A stretch of 64,000 nt of DNA from the NCBI GenBank assembly GCA_030522415.1, contig CM060109.1, positions 29,967,892-30,031,891 of the forward strand. The letters are read 5' to 3'. The position numbers and the translations under genes are program-made. The DNA comes from Channallabes apus. Its lineage: Eukaryota; Chordata; Actinopteri; Siluriformes; Clariidae. Positions 1 through 12,898 of this stretch are shown in pieces (position 1 is the stretch's first letter; each line of letters starts with the position of its first letter). Below the pieces are notes generated by a model, which was given only the letters and a program-made list of their open reading frames with translations, did no database searches and had not been told where the DNA came from.

Positions 1-287
1 CATTAGTTATGCTGCATTGCTAACGAATTCAAATGAATGCCTATTTTTTGTACTTGTAAGACATGAACTATGACAGTTTACTCAATGTCAATCATGTCAC
101 CTCTTCTTACAAAAACCTTCTCATTATTAAAACCCAGTCAGCGGCAAAATTTGTACACACAAGCTGTGTTCCCAAGGGCTTTTTCCAAGGTTTGTTAGGC
201 AAAATCAGACTGTGCTATTTGATGTGTAAGACATGGAATAAGATCATCACATGGAATTAAATCAAATAATCATAATCTCTTTCTTAC

Positions 288-468
288 AAGGGCCTGATGC
301 AGGTCCATGTATGGCTGTCCCAGCACCATCTCCACAGGTCCCTCTGCTCCTTCAAACCTTGCAGACCACCATATAGGTACATATAGTCCTGGTGAACGAT
401 GGCAGAGTGGCTGTGCCGAGGTCCAGGACCCGCTTGTGTAATATTAAAGAGTGACCATAGCCTGGAGT
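288..468 (-). CDS. kelch gene coding exon 6
   Basis: Acceptor CCTAG at 470-469, donor GTAAGA at 287. It encodes RLWSLFNIT, GPGPRHSHSAIV, YMYLYGGLQG and DLWRWCWDSHTWTCIR. The donor after 60 codons shows that the coding sequence continues beyond the left edge. Confidence 0.85.
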
Positions 469-2661
469 CTAGGACAGAAAATGGTTATCGTTAGTGTAAT
501 TAATTTCTAAAGCTAAACACAGGCAATTAACAGAGCAGCTGTAAAATAACATTGGGTTTTGGGACTACTATATTATTAATGTTCTCTTTATTATAATCTA
601 TTAATGTTCTCTTTATTAGAATCTACTATTTGTGAATTACACTGAAACTAGTGAATTTTTCAACCTGCGTAGAGTTGATGTTACTACTTTGGGAAGTTTT
701 TTGAATGTTGAAATTGTATGTACAGCCAGTATGATTTAAAATCCACTGTTTACAATACTTCAAGCCATAATTCAAATATCATCGTGTCTACTGGGTATTC
801 AGCTCATCTGTTGGGTGTGAAATTGTCATTATTGCAGCTGAAGGCGCAACAGAGAACAGTTGACTCATATTTCACAGTTACGAATGACTAAACTTTTGAG
901 AAATAATGTCTGGCTCAGTGTCTTTGTGCTAAATTGTCCCTGAGTTATGAAACCAAGAATACTGCAAAATATTTGAATTTTTTTTTATTAATTATGAAAA
1001 TCATAGATTGAAAGGTTTGTGTTTTTCATAAACATCCAAAATGTAGACATGTGCAGGCATGAATCTGTGCTAGCTTCTGCCCCTACATATTTTAAGAGCA
1101 TGTGGCTACAGGCGGCATTTTGACAGGAACTGACTACAACTGTAACTGAGAAATTATGACAATATATTATCTGTTGTATTACTGTATATGTGCAATGTGA
1201 AATATAATTATAAACCACAGATTTATAATTTATAGTTATATTTAATTTATTTTATTGCGTTTACACACACTTTTCTCACAATCAACAACACGTTCACAGA
1301 CAAATGTGTTGGGCAAGCCTAGAAAAGAGAATAATTAGTCATTTGAAGTGTGGGAGAATCTGGCTGAGAAACAAAAACTAACAGTGCCGATGCATATCGA
1401 CTGTCACATGCAACTCAAATTATTTGTCTCAGAGTTTAAATCATGTTCATGTAAAAAGCCTAATAATACTGACCTGTATCGAATCTCCACAATTCCTGTG
1501 AGGCCCCGCGCATGTCAATATATCCACCATAGATCAACATGGAGGATCTCAACACAACAGCACTATGTCCTTTTCTGTTGGCTGGTGGACCATTCTAAAA
1601 AAAAATGCAGAAATCTGCAAAACATCTTTAAAACATTATGGTAATGTATTCAAAAGCCTTAGAATATGAAGTCTTTGATTTTTGGGGTAACTGTCATTTA
1701 ATGTGGTAGATCTTTACATGATTGAGATATATGCAAAAGAGAAACCTTCCTGTCAATTGAGGAAAGCCTGTAGTTTGCATAACTTTATACAGAAGCAAAT
1801 GAAACTTTCCCCAATCAACCACACATTTAACTGCCTTTATAAACATTTTATGAATATGTTTATCACTGTCATTTACTTGAGAAAGTGGACTTTGCTCTTC
1901 TATGTAGACCCAGTGTTCTTTAGCTGCAGAGAGGAATTGGGAGTAAAAAGACAGTGAATATCACATGCATTTATAAGATTGGACTCAATCTGTGAGTCAT
2001 TTTGACAAAATCACTAATAACAAAACTACAAATTGTATAAATCTTGCGAAATGTTTTTATTTATCAATTTGGTATCACCTGTGTCAAACAACCAGAAAGG
2101 TGTTTTTGTGTCAGAATATGCTGAATCCCTCAAGCCTCCAAAAATGTAGAGAACACCCTGAAACAAAATAAAAAGCATAAGATGGGAAATATAATAGATA
2201 CATGGCTGTACCATATTATTTACTTACATTAATTAATTATCACTTACATTATGTCATTATACAGTATATATCATTACATTGCTAGATAACAATATATACT
2301 TAATTATTTTTTAATTACCTGATGAGATACCATACTGTGTTCTTCCAATTCATCAGGTGCATTGTCATCTTCACAGTTCAACTTAATCCACTTGTTACAT
2401 ACTAAAGTTACACAAAAGGTAATCTCATTTCACTAAGCACTTTAACTACAGTGAAATGCAAATTACAGTCAGAAACAAAACAATTAGTGATGTCTTACCC
2501 ACATTGTATTTCCAGAAATCTTTTAATGAGTGCTTCCCTCTACCTCCAAACAGGTATACATTCCCATTGTAAGCACAAATGGCATGCTTATAGCGGTCAC
2601 AAGGTGTAGGAGAAATCTGAGGCACAGACGTCCACAGACAGGAACCGGTCTTCTTGCTCAT
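288..2661 (-). CDS. kelch-repeat protein gene, six 5' coding exons (partial, runs off left edge)
   Basis: Reading the minus strand, six exons join without a frame error: 2661-2499, 2401-2319, 2157-2079, 1923-1877, 1594-1474 and 468-288, about 224 codons so far. All introns are GT-AG. The translation shows successive kelch blades with the typical GG doublets (YLFGGRG, LYIFGGL, LIYGGY, YLYGGL), each followed by a W/F blade strand such as DFWKYNV, FWLFDT, LWRFDT and LWRWCWD. Kelch repeats fold into a beta-propeller that binds protein partners; there is no sign of a BTB, F-box or enzymatic domain in the part seen. The start at 2661 is supported by an in-frame stop 24 bases upstream, or alternatively by a possible acceptor just upstream for an untranslated exon. 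The last exon ends with a donor at 287, so more blades lie outside the window. I cannot name the ortholog. Splice sites are seen directly; the function is a family-level statement. Confidence 0.85.
1474..1594 (-). CDS. kelch gene coding exon 5
   Basis: Acceptor in a T-rich tract ending TTTAG, donor GTCAGT. It encodes NGPPANRKGHSAVV, then SMLIYGGY and ELWRFDT, a full blade with the usual R-x-G-H motif. Confidence 0.85.
1877..1923 (-). CDS. kelch gene coding exon 4 (47-bp microexon)
   Basis: This short exon has acceptor CTCTGCAG and donor GTAAAT. It encodes AKEHWVYIEEQSPLSQ and restores the phase needed between exons 3 and 5. The EHWVYIEE strand is what a kelch blade should have after FWLFDT. 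It was recognised only because exon 3 ends in phase 1 and exon 5 starts in phase 0. Confidence 0.8.
2079..2157 (-). CDS. kelch gene coding exon 3
   Basis: Acceptor TTTCAG, donor GTGATA. It encodes GVLYIFGGLRDSAYSDT and FWLFDT, a canonical kelch blade, and leaves one base for the next exon. Confidence 0.85.
2319..2401 (-). CDS. kelch gene coding exon 2
   Basis: Acceptor TTTAG, donor GTAATT. It encodes the acidic link CEDDNAPDELEEHSM and ends in phase 0. It has no shadow long enough to stand out as an open frame and was found from splice phase. Confidence 0.8.
2499..2661 (-). CDS. kelch gene coding exon 1
   Basis: Begins with MSKKTGSCLW and carries the first blade with NVYLFGGRG. It ends after 54 codons plus one base at the donor GTAAGA. 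The extra G combines with the TA of the next exon to give valine. Confidence 0.85.
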
Positions 2662-2911
2662 ACTAGGCCTGTGAGATTTTCATAAGTGCAATCATTCCTG
2701 GATACAAAAGAAATTTGTTTTAGAGACAAATACGTTTTCAGATACTATGCATTAAAATAAAATAAAATAAAAAAAACACACACAAGTAAATTAATCAGTT
2801 AAATTGGCACTGGGAGGTGAAATGCAATCATGTGATCAGATAATAATGACACACCTACTTTGTTGCTATTATTAAACAGGATTATATGACACTTCCCACC
2901 CAAAAAATACA

Positions 2912-3040
2912 TTCATTCATTCATTCATCTTCTATACCGCTTTATCCTGTATTTTAGGGTCGCGGGGACCTGGAGCCTATCCCAGGAGACTCTGGGCACG
3001 AGTCAGGGTACACCCTGGACAGCGTGCCAATTCATCGCAG

Positions 3041-3077
<37 letters not shown>

Positions 3078-3262
3078 TGGTCAATTTGGGACCGCCAATC
3101 TGCATGTCTTTGGACTGTGGTAGGAAACCGGAGTACCCGGAGGAAACCCACCAAGCACGGGGAGAACATGCCAGCTCCATGCACACCGAGACGGGAATCG
3201 AGCCTGGCCGGGAATCAAACCCGGACCCTGGAGGTGCAAGGCGACAGTGCTAACCACAATTT
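2912..3262 (-). repeat. tRNA-derived SINE, family A, copy 1
   Basis: The reverse complement reads from a tRNA-like head (GTTAGCACTGTCGCC, then GGTTTGATTCC where box B should be) through the body CTCCGGTTTCCTACCACAG and TAGGCTCCAGGTCC to a GAATGAATGAATG tail. The head-body-tail order matches fish DANA/V-SINE elements. A (CA)n run at about 3042-3072 replaces part of the body. It lies in the putative first intron of the kelch gene. Confidence 0.8.
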
Positions 3263-3359
3263 GTGTCTTGGATTATATGTGTGCCACCAGGGAAGAAAAA
3301 AAAATCCATTAAAGTGATACCTGATCATTCAGCACATTCAGGTAATCAGCTGACTTATA

Positions 3360-3985
3360 GCCCCACATATCGTTGCTGAGCCCAGACTTGACAACTAAAG
3401 CAACTCCAGATCATAACACCACAGTCTTGTACAGTGGGTACTATGCATGATGGGTATATTACCTCATGTGCTCCCCTTCTCACTCTCACATTGCTTTGGA
3501 ATATGGTAAATTTAGGCACATCAGATCACATGACCTTTTTCCAATGCTCCATAGACCAATCTTTATGTTTCTTTGAAATGTAAGCCTTTTTCTGATTAGT
3601 CTCACTAACAAGTGGTTTTCTTATTTCCACACAGCTGTTTATTCCCAATCCTGTGAACTCTTGCTGAATTGTTAATGTAAAAAAAGCTCTTACTCTCACT
3701 ATTAAACTTACGTAACTGTGATTTCTACTGAAAGAGTTTCTATAGTGCAACTTCAATAAGCGCTTAAGTGGTCACCATTTCTGTTTTTTTTCCTTCACAT
3801 TTCTTCAAGGAAGTTGATGGATCAGCATAGTCCTTCCAAGTTTTTAAGAATGTGTTGTACAGTTTGTGTTGTACAGTTCTTAACCCAATTCTAGTAATTT
3901 CAGATCAAATTAGTTGTTCTCTTTGTTTGATGCAGGCCAATAATTTGACTCTTCTGAAGTGGTGACTCTTGACAGTCTAAAATTA
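3360..3985 (-). mobile_element. Tc1/mariner relic, family D, copy 1
   Basis: On the minus strand, broken frames resemble a Tc1 transposase: EIRKPLVSETNQKKAY and KDWSMEHWKKVM, followed by a decayed catalytic-core stretch with CGVMIWSCFS. Stops and frame changes make it inactive. Related copies in this window lie at 31879-32539 and 58900-59395, both also on the minus strand, and at 22270-22890 on the plus strand. Confidence 0.65.
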
Positions 3986-4319
3986 GACAAATTTTTATTA
4001 CCCACAATGACACATTTTTCAGCTGAAAATGTAGCCCGATATTTATTTATCACTACCGTTTAAAAGAAGGCAGACAGTATTTTCTTCTTTTGAACAATAA
4101 CAAACAAACAAATAGCCTGTGTTCACATCACCAACAAAGTAAACAAAAATCATCATACTTCATATTACACTTTAATAACTGAACATTGAAAATCTTGAAT
4201 ATTCTTTTTATTTAAGCCCATTGGCTTAGCAAATATTCCTGCTTTTTGTGTTTTTAAGTTCTATAAGTAATAACTGGACAGCAAAATTATATTTATCTTC
4301 CAACATTTTTTGCAGATAA

Positions 4320-5815
4320 AAAAAAACCAGATTAGTGACGGAAAACTACGACTTTAAAACACAGCCTTCTTAACCCGATAATTGCCTCCTACCTTCATGC
4401 AGACTACTCGTCTACTGACTCTGAAGCACATGACATCCTGGCCAGCAGGAGCCATCTCTGCAATTCAGGACTGACTTGAGCACACTGACTAGCATATGTT
4501 CAGAAAGGCTGGCAACTCCGCTAACTCACTGAATGCCATGCACTCATCCATCAGAGTTGATGCATTAATGACATCACTATCAACAAGACCATTACCACAT
4601 ACTGCACACAGAAGCCATGGATGGCTGCAGAGGTGTAAGCTGGTAAACTGCCTTAGGCCAGTATTTACACATCCTGATAATAAACACCCGTGACATACAG
4701 CACATGTGGCAAGGCATTCAGGCCACTGCAAATTAAAAAACAAATTAAATGTCTGTGACAGTAATGCCTACCTGTCAGATACACCGGACTGGTCTACAAT
4801 TGTCTACAATTTGAAATCCAAAATGATGTGGTGTCAACGAAGACCAGGCCTTCTACAAATGACCAGGAACCGCACCTTGCCAAAGCTGATGTGAGGGAAA
4901 TCTCTAAACAGCACCAACCCATGGAAAGTTGCTCGACCGTACCTGATTGGAAAGCTGTGGCTGCTGGTCTTCTTCCTGCACTTACTCTGCAACTGGATCT
5001 TGGACTTCCTGCCTGGGAGACCTCAGTCAGTCCAAAGCTTTTCCAGCACCACCACACTGAGCTCACTCTGCCATCTCACGACTGTGCAGCATTAATTATG
5101 TCACTTAACATCAAATTACGTTCATCAATTTCAGAATACAAATATCTGGGAGTTCATCTTAACACAACGGCACTCTACAAGTAAGGACAGAGCTGGTTGT
5201 ATGTTTTGGCTCAGGTCTTTAACGTCTGCAATGCCATTCCATGGATGTTTTATGAAACCGTTGTGGCGATTGTCATTTTTTACGCTGTGGTCTGTTGGGG
5301 CACATTAAAAGGACCGGATCTGTGCTAGGCATGGAACTTGACTCTTTGGATGTAGTAGCGAAGAGGAGGATTCTGTCCAAAGTACAATTCATCTTGAACA
5401 ATTCTTCTCACCCGCTATACAGTCTTTTATCTCAACGGTGCACTATGTACACTATACGGATAGTCACTGTCAGTAACAACAACAAAAAAGACAATATTAC
5501 ATACCAATACAATATGTGATACAATATTACATATAATAACGCAATATTACATTTATATATTAGATTCCTGTATTAATTGTGCAATAAATGTGCAGTGCTC
5601 TTGGGTCATATTTAGTGTGAAATAAGACATTCAAATGTTTAGTGTGCAATCTGGTACTTACTGATTTAGGACTCTTTTTATTTTATTTTATTCTATCATA
5701 TTTTCCCCCCCTTATTTATATATTTTTTCTTTCAACTGGATAACAATCACGAGCAACTGTAACCAAGAATAAGAAATTTCCCTCTGAGATTAATAAAGTT
5801 ATTTGAATCTTGAAT
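4320..5815 (+). mobile_element. decayed L2/Rex1-like LINE 3' part, family C
   Basis: Scattered frames match LINE ORF2 landmarks in the right order: INKTITTYCTQKPWMAAE near 4575-4630, EYKYLGVHLNT near 5135-5165, then a C-terminal region with FYAVVCWG and KRRILSKVQFILNNSSHPLYSLLSQR up to about 5450. The 3' end at 5770-5815 has AATTTCCCTCTGAGATTAAT and a short TGAATCT repeat, the tail expected of this LINE group. The element is 5'-truncated and full of stops. The internal reverse-transcriptase core is missing or unrecognisable. Confidence 0.6.
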
Positions 5816-6179
5816 CTTAAATCAACAACGCAACTGTGGTAGGTCTTATCAGCAAAAATGATTAAAAAAAAAAAAACAGCAAGGTGACGCATACAGAAAA
5901 ACAGCAAGGTGACGCTCACCTGAGAGAATATAATTATATCTCAGGGATTGCATGTCATTTATTTCCACCCAAAAATGCATTGATTTTTGCTTTGATTACA
6001 ATGAGTTTAAATGGCGTTAAGGCCAGGAATCTATGGTGGTCAGTTTGTGTGGGAAAATAATTCCTCCTCACTCTTTGACAGTTTGACCCTAATGAGTGTT
6101 GGTATTGTTGATGTGGAATATGCCCACTCCAAGCAGTCAGTCAGTCCATATGCTTTAAGTAACCTGCCATCACAGACAT

Positions 6180-6285
6180 TCATGATTTTGGTGTGTAAAT
6201 ATCTGTCCCCAGGGGTAGACGCCAGGCCCCCAGCTAACCTGAACAAGATAAGTGGTATAGAAAAGTGGTGAATGTGTGAGTGAGT
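6180..6285 (+). repeat. SINE family A tail fragment
   Basis: The string GCCCCCAGCTAACCTGAACA followed by AGATAAGTGGTATAG and GTGAATGTGTGAGTGAG looks like the 3' tail of the family A SINE. The rest is missing. Confidence 0.35.
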
Positions 6286-7050
6286 ATAGAAACATTTATT
6301 AAAACACAAGTTTCCTATTCCTGGACGTTACAATGACATTACAAATTAGGTTTGAAATTGTTTACAGAAATGCTTGTTTTTTTTGTTATGGAAATTTGGA
6401 ACAAACAAACAAACAAATACATACATACACACATAAATAGTACTAAACTCATAGAGCGGTAATACAGTAGCGTAATTGTGAGTTCATGATCACAGTTAAG
6501 CTACGAACAAACACGGATTAAAAATATTCAGAAATTCTCACGAACTTTCTCCGAGCTCGGCTGGGGGAGGGGTCAGTGGTGCCGAAAACATTCACAGGAT
6601 ATAAAAGATTGTTCAGTGATATCAAGTTTTTAAAGACAGTAAGTGACTTGCCTGTGTAGTTCTAGATGTTCCCAGGTCCATAATCAGTTTAGATCGGATC
6701 GGAGCAAATTTAAACGGGTTCCAACCGGAACACACGCGTCTGTGGTTTAAACAGCCAACCGGGTGTAACCGTTAACTATCTGTTGCATCACCAACATTCC
6801 CCACGGCTAAGAGCTAATTACACATCCATTCCAACATAAATCATTTACAAACAGAATTAGTTTAAGCGGTAAACATCGTGATAGAAAACAGAGCGTTCGG
6901 TTTCCGCTTTAGTAAGATATCGCGCTAATGCAAAACATTTTGACTGGAATACTGCTTTGTTGTCAGGTGCTATTAGATAGATGTATAGTTATATAACTCA
7001 ACGACTTAGTTTTATTCCATAAAGTTAAGCATTTGTGTCCATTCGCTTAC

Positions 7051-7150
7051 CGTCTAAGGTTTACACTCTAAACCCGTTCCTGTTAGAGTGAAGTGTTCAC
7101 AAAAGAGTCGGCTCACTGAACCGGTTATTTTATGTAAACACCGAGAGCCG
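7051..7150 (-). promoter_or_regulatory. putative untranslated first exon and promoter of the kelch gene
   Basis: On the minus strand a strong splice donor, GACG followed by GTAAGC, lies at 7051/7050. The sequence around it is less AT-rich than its surroundings and holds several CG dinucleotides. A matching acceptor (ATCTCACAG) lies just upstream of the kelch start codon near 2671. The 5' boundary at 7150 is arbitrary. This is inference from splice signals only. Confidence 0.35.
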
Positions 7151-7789
7151 TATATCTTCACTTTCCCAGCTGCCGTTGTGAATGTAAGCGATTCCGTTAT
7201 TCTGGTGTGCGTTTTAATTCACGCTACCGGGATGCGCTCCCTTTAACCGTTTGTTTTCGTTAAGTATTTTCACGGAAACTTTTGTGTGTTTTAAGGATAA
7301 AATGACAAGTAACCGTTTAGGAGTCGATTCCAAAAGTTCCGACTTGTGCCTTATTGTTAGTGAAGCAGACTGGGCGGGGCCATGTTTCAGTCGTGAAGAC
7401 AATTTTACACAGGACAGTCAAGTTCACGGGGAAAATATGAAAACTTCATACACAGGCGGGCTTGTAAATGTAAAACGTAAATGTAAAAGCTGAAACCAGA
7501 CACAGACACCCAGGAACAGGCATGTGACATTTAAATATTTTTAATGAGGTTGTCGACTTCTGCCCTGCCCTAAAAGTGACATAAATCCTGCTATTTTCAC
7601 TTTGGTGTGGACTAGAGGGCCTATTTCTGTCTTCATCTTTCCATAACTTTGTTTGAGTGAAGTTCTAGTATTTTTTCTATTACTTTTACATTGAGACACT
7701 TCCCTAAGATTATCTTAATTTTTATAATAGTTTTAATAACTTTTTTAATTAAATGTTATAACATCAATGCATATAAAGTGCACAGTGGT

Positions 7790-8093
7790 CATTCACTCAC
7801 TCATGTTTTATACCACTCATATTCCACTTTATCGCGGGGACGTTCAGACTTAGGGCTTGCCAATCCATCGCACACACATACGGCAATTTGGGAACACCAG
7901 TTAACCTAACCTGCATATCTTTGGAACACCAGTTAACCGCATATCTTTGGACTAGGGGAGTACCGGAGTACTCAGAGGAAACCCACCAACCACGGGGAGA
8001 ACATGAAAAGTCCATGCATACAGAGACGGGAATCGAGCCTGGCTGGGAATCGAACCCGTACCCTGGAGGTGCAAGGCACCAAGGCATTTTATA
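7790..8093 (-). repeat. SINE family A, copy 2 (rearranged)
   Basis: The body and head of the same SINE are present on the minus strand, including GGTTCGATTCC near 8051 and TCTCCCCGTGGTTGGTGGGT. The segment with CATATCTTTGG and ACACCAGTTAACC is locally duplicated at 7897-7950. It separates the putative first exons of the kelch gene and ralb. Confidence 0.7.
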
Positions 8094-8819
8094 AAATCAA
8101 AGTTCTCTCCATAAATATAATCTGACCACATTTGACAAAAAATTGCATTCAGTAAAAAGCATAAGAGTAGCAGAGATAAAAAAAAAACCCACACCATTAC
8201 AATATACAAGTTGCATTAGTTTTGTGATAATTTAATTGTGCCATTTTGTGTGTTATGTTCAGTCTCCAGGAGGGGGCACTACCATTGTTTAGATTTATCA
8301 TCTAAATCGAAACACAAATACAAAAGTGTAAAAGGTACGGTTTTTTTTAAATGTACAGCTTTAAAAAAAACAACAAGTAATAATGCGTAAAAGGGAAAAT
8401 AAAATAAAAACGTAAAATACTCCAAAATGCATAAAATGTACATTGCATAGGAATTCTAATAATGAATGTAGTACGTAGTTACTGTATATGCCTAGAACTA
8501 TGTTCAAATAGGTTGATGAATAAGTAAGGTCTATATAGTACAGTGCGAAATAATGTACAATATATGCAATAGTATCCGGTCCCAGTGCAAAGTACAGTAA
8601 AATCTTTGAAAAGAGTGAGGGTTTTCAATAATCGTGTCCCTTTTCAAAATGAGATTGTCACAACGCAGGTCCTGCTAATTCTTAATATGTGGATGTACTT
8701 TGCTCTATCAACAATCTGCCTCAAATGGAACCACTAGTCCTAGGGCGCTGCAAAACGTTGCTACACACTAGCTCCTTAAAGAGTTCTCTGTACTACTACG
8801 CCACCTACAGTAGAACGGG

Positions 8820-9024
8820 ATTTCGGATACGGCCAATGCAATGTCATGGCGTCACGTCCGGTTTAATTTCGGCTTTTCCCCGAGCTGGAGGGTGGGGTCG
8901 GGTTATCAGGGTAGCAGCTTTCTCCGATACAGAGCTCGAGGTGTGTGTGCGCGCCACTGAACAAACGATTAATGCACGTAAAAAGATAACAGCAGGCCAG
9001 TGGAGAGGAGCGAGACAGCGTGTG
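8820..9024 (+). promoter_or_regulatory. ralb: putative promoter and untranslated first exon of ralb
   Basis: A CG-rich island in AT-rich surroundings holds a CCAAT-like GGCCAATG (about 8833) and TGGCGTCACGTCC (about 8849). It ends at a consensus splice donor, GTGTG followed by GTAAGC at 9025. The first coding exon of ralb has its own acceptor at 22011, so an upstream untranslated exon is required. This is the best candidate on the correct strand. The transcription start is not determined. Confidence 0.45.
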
Positions 9025-10194
9025 GTAAGCTTTTACACGGAAAAACACCCACGGGTTGGTTTCGATTCTTTTGCGGTTATTTAACGCAACGGTTGTTTGA
9101 ACTACTGCTCAGAGGCTCAGCCTACTTAGTTATTTAAGACAATACGATGTCGGGATGCTGGTATCTTATTAGAAGTGCCTTTGGGAAGATTTTTGGTGCT
9201 ATGGTTGGTGATATTAGTGGTGGTCTAATCCCTACCCAGCGAAACCCCGTAACTCATTCAGGCGTCTACATTCATGTTAAAGTCAGTGAATGCATGTTGA
9301 CGGATTGCGGAACTGATAACTCGAGAGCCTGCTGTTTAACTACCGCGTTTCCTGTGTCATATGCCATTGATAAATGCATATTTGGTATTAATGTGTGCAT
9401 GGGTAATTTGTTTAGAAAGTCTTTAGATGTGTGCAATTGCGTTGCAATCTTTGCATGTTAAGAAAATCTACGATCAGCTGAGTTTCCCTGTTTTGTTTCC
9501 ACACCTTCTCTTTCTAAACTTTCCTGATTTAGTATAAGCAGTCGCGGTTCTACACTGAATTGCCTAAAATTATATGCTTTGTCATGTAACAGAGTTATAG
9601 CAAATGGAAAATGTCTTTTAAACTATCTACACATATGTAAATTAAACTGGCTATTTAAAGTATATTGTAAATATATTGTAAATATATTGGCTATAGCCAA
9701 CATTAACATAATAAACAATGGAAATAAATAACTGTACTTGCAACAGTCTTGCTGCAAAGCATAATTTTGTGGTTACATTTTCTGATATTTAATAGAAACC
9801 ATTAGAATTTCTGTGATGGTTTGTAAATTAGGCTTTTATTGTGTTTTTTTTTTTTAGCAAGGTAAGCATAGCAAGCATCATAAGCAAGAAGGCTAACAAA
9901 CCTAAGTGTTAACGTTATACCACTAATTAACATGATGACATGAATAACTTAATCATACAGAGAGAACATTGTTGCATACCTTTTATCTTTTGCCCGTTTC
10001 TCCTCATCTTCTTTTCTTTTTTTTCTAAATTGAGCCCCTGGCAGCTTTGGCCTTTTTTTCCTCCATCGCTGTGTTACTATTGACGATTCGACAATCAACA
10101 GATTTTTTCCTCACATGCATTACCCCAACCACCAAACCATGCCTAAATATATAGATTTTCCTCTTTAGTGTACATTCATTAAACAGTTGTTGAT

Positions 10195-10415
10195 AGTCTT
10201 TCGGCTGCTCCTGTCGAGGGGCCGCCATAGCCAACCATCCGGTCTGCACACAACTTGGCACATGCTCGATGTTGCATCCTTCCAAATGCAACTCGTCTAT
10301 TTTATCCAGCCTTGGGACCGGCACTGCATCCAGTGGCTGGGATTTGGGCACTGGGTGGGAAATGAACCTTGCCCTTCTGCAAGGCAGGCAAGAAACCTAC
10401 CACTCGGCTATCAAT
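10195..10415 (-). repeat. tRNA-derived SINE, family B
   Basis: The reverse complement begins with a tRNA-like head, ATAGCCGAGTGGTAGG, then AAGGTTCATTTCC (box B position). The body includes GGTCCCAAGGCTGGATAAAA and GCAACATCGAGCATGTGCC, and the end is GAGCAGCCGAAAG. That layout is typical of a tRNA-headed fish SINE. It is unrelated in sequence to families A and C in this window. Confidence 0.6.
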
Positions 10416-12898
10416 GCCCCAAAGTACTATGCAAAAGTCTCAAACCCCCATTTCTTCATATTAAAATTATTTAAATTATGTAGAGTAGAACGCAGACAAG
10501 GCTGATCCTGTGTGCACGCCCATCTTTGGCGGACGCTAATGAATATTAAGTATGCAAATGCAACGGTCATGTGACAAAATGTCCAAACAAACAAGATGTT
10601 GGAAACCAAAACAAATGAAGATTTTTCTTGGCAGGTTTCATAAAGATTCCATCTTTTTTGTGAGTAGGCTTTTATACAACAATCTTAGCAGCAGCCATTT
10701 TCCACTCTCTTTGGACGCCAAATATTAAGGGTCGATCAAGAATTTTACGTGTTACTTGCTCTTCCTAGTTCAGGAAATTATTCTAAAGTTTTCAAACATT
10801 CTTCTACTCAGTAATGTTACATTCTCTGTGATTGTAATGTTTCCAATTTGTTCAGTTATTACATAATTAATATTATACAACAGATTAGACAGGAGACTTT
10901 CCAAGAGTGTTTATAATGGATGGTCACATGCATGGGTTAAAGTAGATCAGTATGGAACGAAGTATTGAGGAGAGAGCAGTTATCTGACAAAATGTACATT
11001 CAAAACCAGGGTTGCATTTTAGCAAGAAAACACATCTGATAATGCTGTCATTTTAAATAATATTTTGTTTCCCTAATAATTGTAGATTGTTCTGAATTGC
11101 ATCTATTTACACAGAAGGCAAGCTAGAAAGCTGACTAACTTTTAACACCCAGTTTGAATCCCTCTCTAACCCCTAATCAAGGGCACTACTTGGTCTGTTG
11201 AACAAGTAACTGTACACTGTACATAGTGCACTATGTTTTCATTTAGCACTATTTGGGATTTAACCTGGAACCCTGAAGTTAACTGAGCTTAGTTTTGCCG
11301 GTCACTGAAATATGTGGTAAAATAACTGATAAAAAACAAACAGAATCTCTTGATGATTGATGGTATTTGTGTAACTGTTGTATAAAACCAGTTTCACACT
11401 TGAGGTCATGTTGTTGTGTTGGTTATCATCACCAGCTCAATACACTCCTTCTCTTGTGATATTGCTACTAAACTGAAGTTTCATGTTTTTGGTGTGTCTT
11501 GGAGAACACCTTAATTAGTGTTTAATAAATTGTGTTGATGTAAAGCAGTGCGCACAGACAACACACATACATTACATGACATTTAACCTCACTGATAGAT
11601 TATGGGATTGCAGCAACAGGAAAATCAAGTTATGCGACACTTAAATGACTGCCTCATCTTTTTATATAATTAATAATAAACACGCCTATAGTGGAATTTC
11701 AAAGGCGTTTCCATGTGTCTGTCATTAAAACAACATTTAGTCTTGGACTGGACCTGAGTATGACACTTGAGGGACACATTTACATTAAATAATCACCTCA
11801 CTTGCTTGTTAACCTCAAATAAGACAATTTAACTGAAAAGTGAAACAAGTTTCAATAAATTAATGTCAAGTCGTTACAAAATCGGTATAATTAACTTTAT
11901 TTGCAGCCACAGATTATACATCCTCTTGGTGGCCTGGTTTTGTTTTACTTGTAGGTGGCCTTTAACTGGGTGTAGAGCTATATCCTGAAAATAATTACAC
12001 CCATGATACACCTCAACAATTACCTCCCAGTTGTTTTTAGTGACCACTTTTTTTTACTAGATTACTGTCTATGGAAAAACTATCAAGTTCATGATTTCTT
12101 AAATGTTAAATTAAGGTCTCTTTAAAAACCAGTTGAATGGGACAGTAGATACTTTTCACTCATGCTGGAAAACACAAATTGTCACAAAATAATTGTATAA
12201 TTATTGATAAATGCAAAAAGTAATGTATTGCTTCTTTTAAGTTAGTCTTCTCTTAGAATCCTTTTTGAATCCACATGTGTATTTTGCACCCTGATTTATT
12301 CATTGGTCCCTTTTTATTTTTTTACTGCTTTGCAAAATTTGTATTGGGTGGATTTTTAGAAATGTAGTGGAATAAGCTTGAATACACTATCTTTCTCCTC
12401 ATGCTTTTTTTTTACTTGGTCAGCCAACCCCCCCCAACTTGGTTACCCATAATGTATGAGAGGCTTTGTCATATTAAATTCCCTTTTACACCAAAACTCT
12501 TACTTACAAGAATGATCTTTCTGATCTTTAACTGTATTCTATCCCATTATATAATTATACTATGAGTGGTGTTTAAGTCAAACTGAAATTTCTTGTAAAC
12601 GCAGACATGAAACCAATTGACGTTTACCGAAGGCCTCAAGCGCAGTACGCAGTAAAACATTTGAATTTTGCAAATTTTTTAAAGAAGGCCATACATCTGT
12701 GAATTACGATCCCAGCTGAGGTGGCGCGGAGACTACTGCAATCATTCCAAGGACCATTCCGCGAGTGTAATGCCTGATCCTAACTTCCTGATACTATTTG
12801 TGGGAACTGTACACACAATCGTTCACTAACATCATGTGTCGTTCACAACCACCCTGTGCTTGGTTGGTTTCCTTCGGTTACTCTGGTCCTACAGTCAA

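Noticed and set aside
8689..9084. 131-codon frame on the plus strand
   Set aside because: It overlaps the CG-rich putative ralb promoter and untranslated exon. It has no recognisable domain and crosses the splice donor at 9025.
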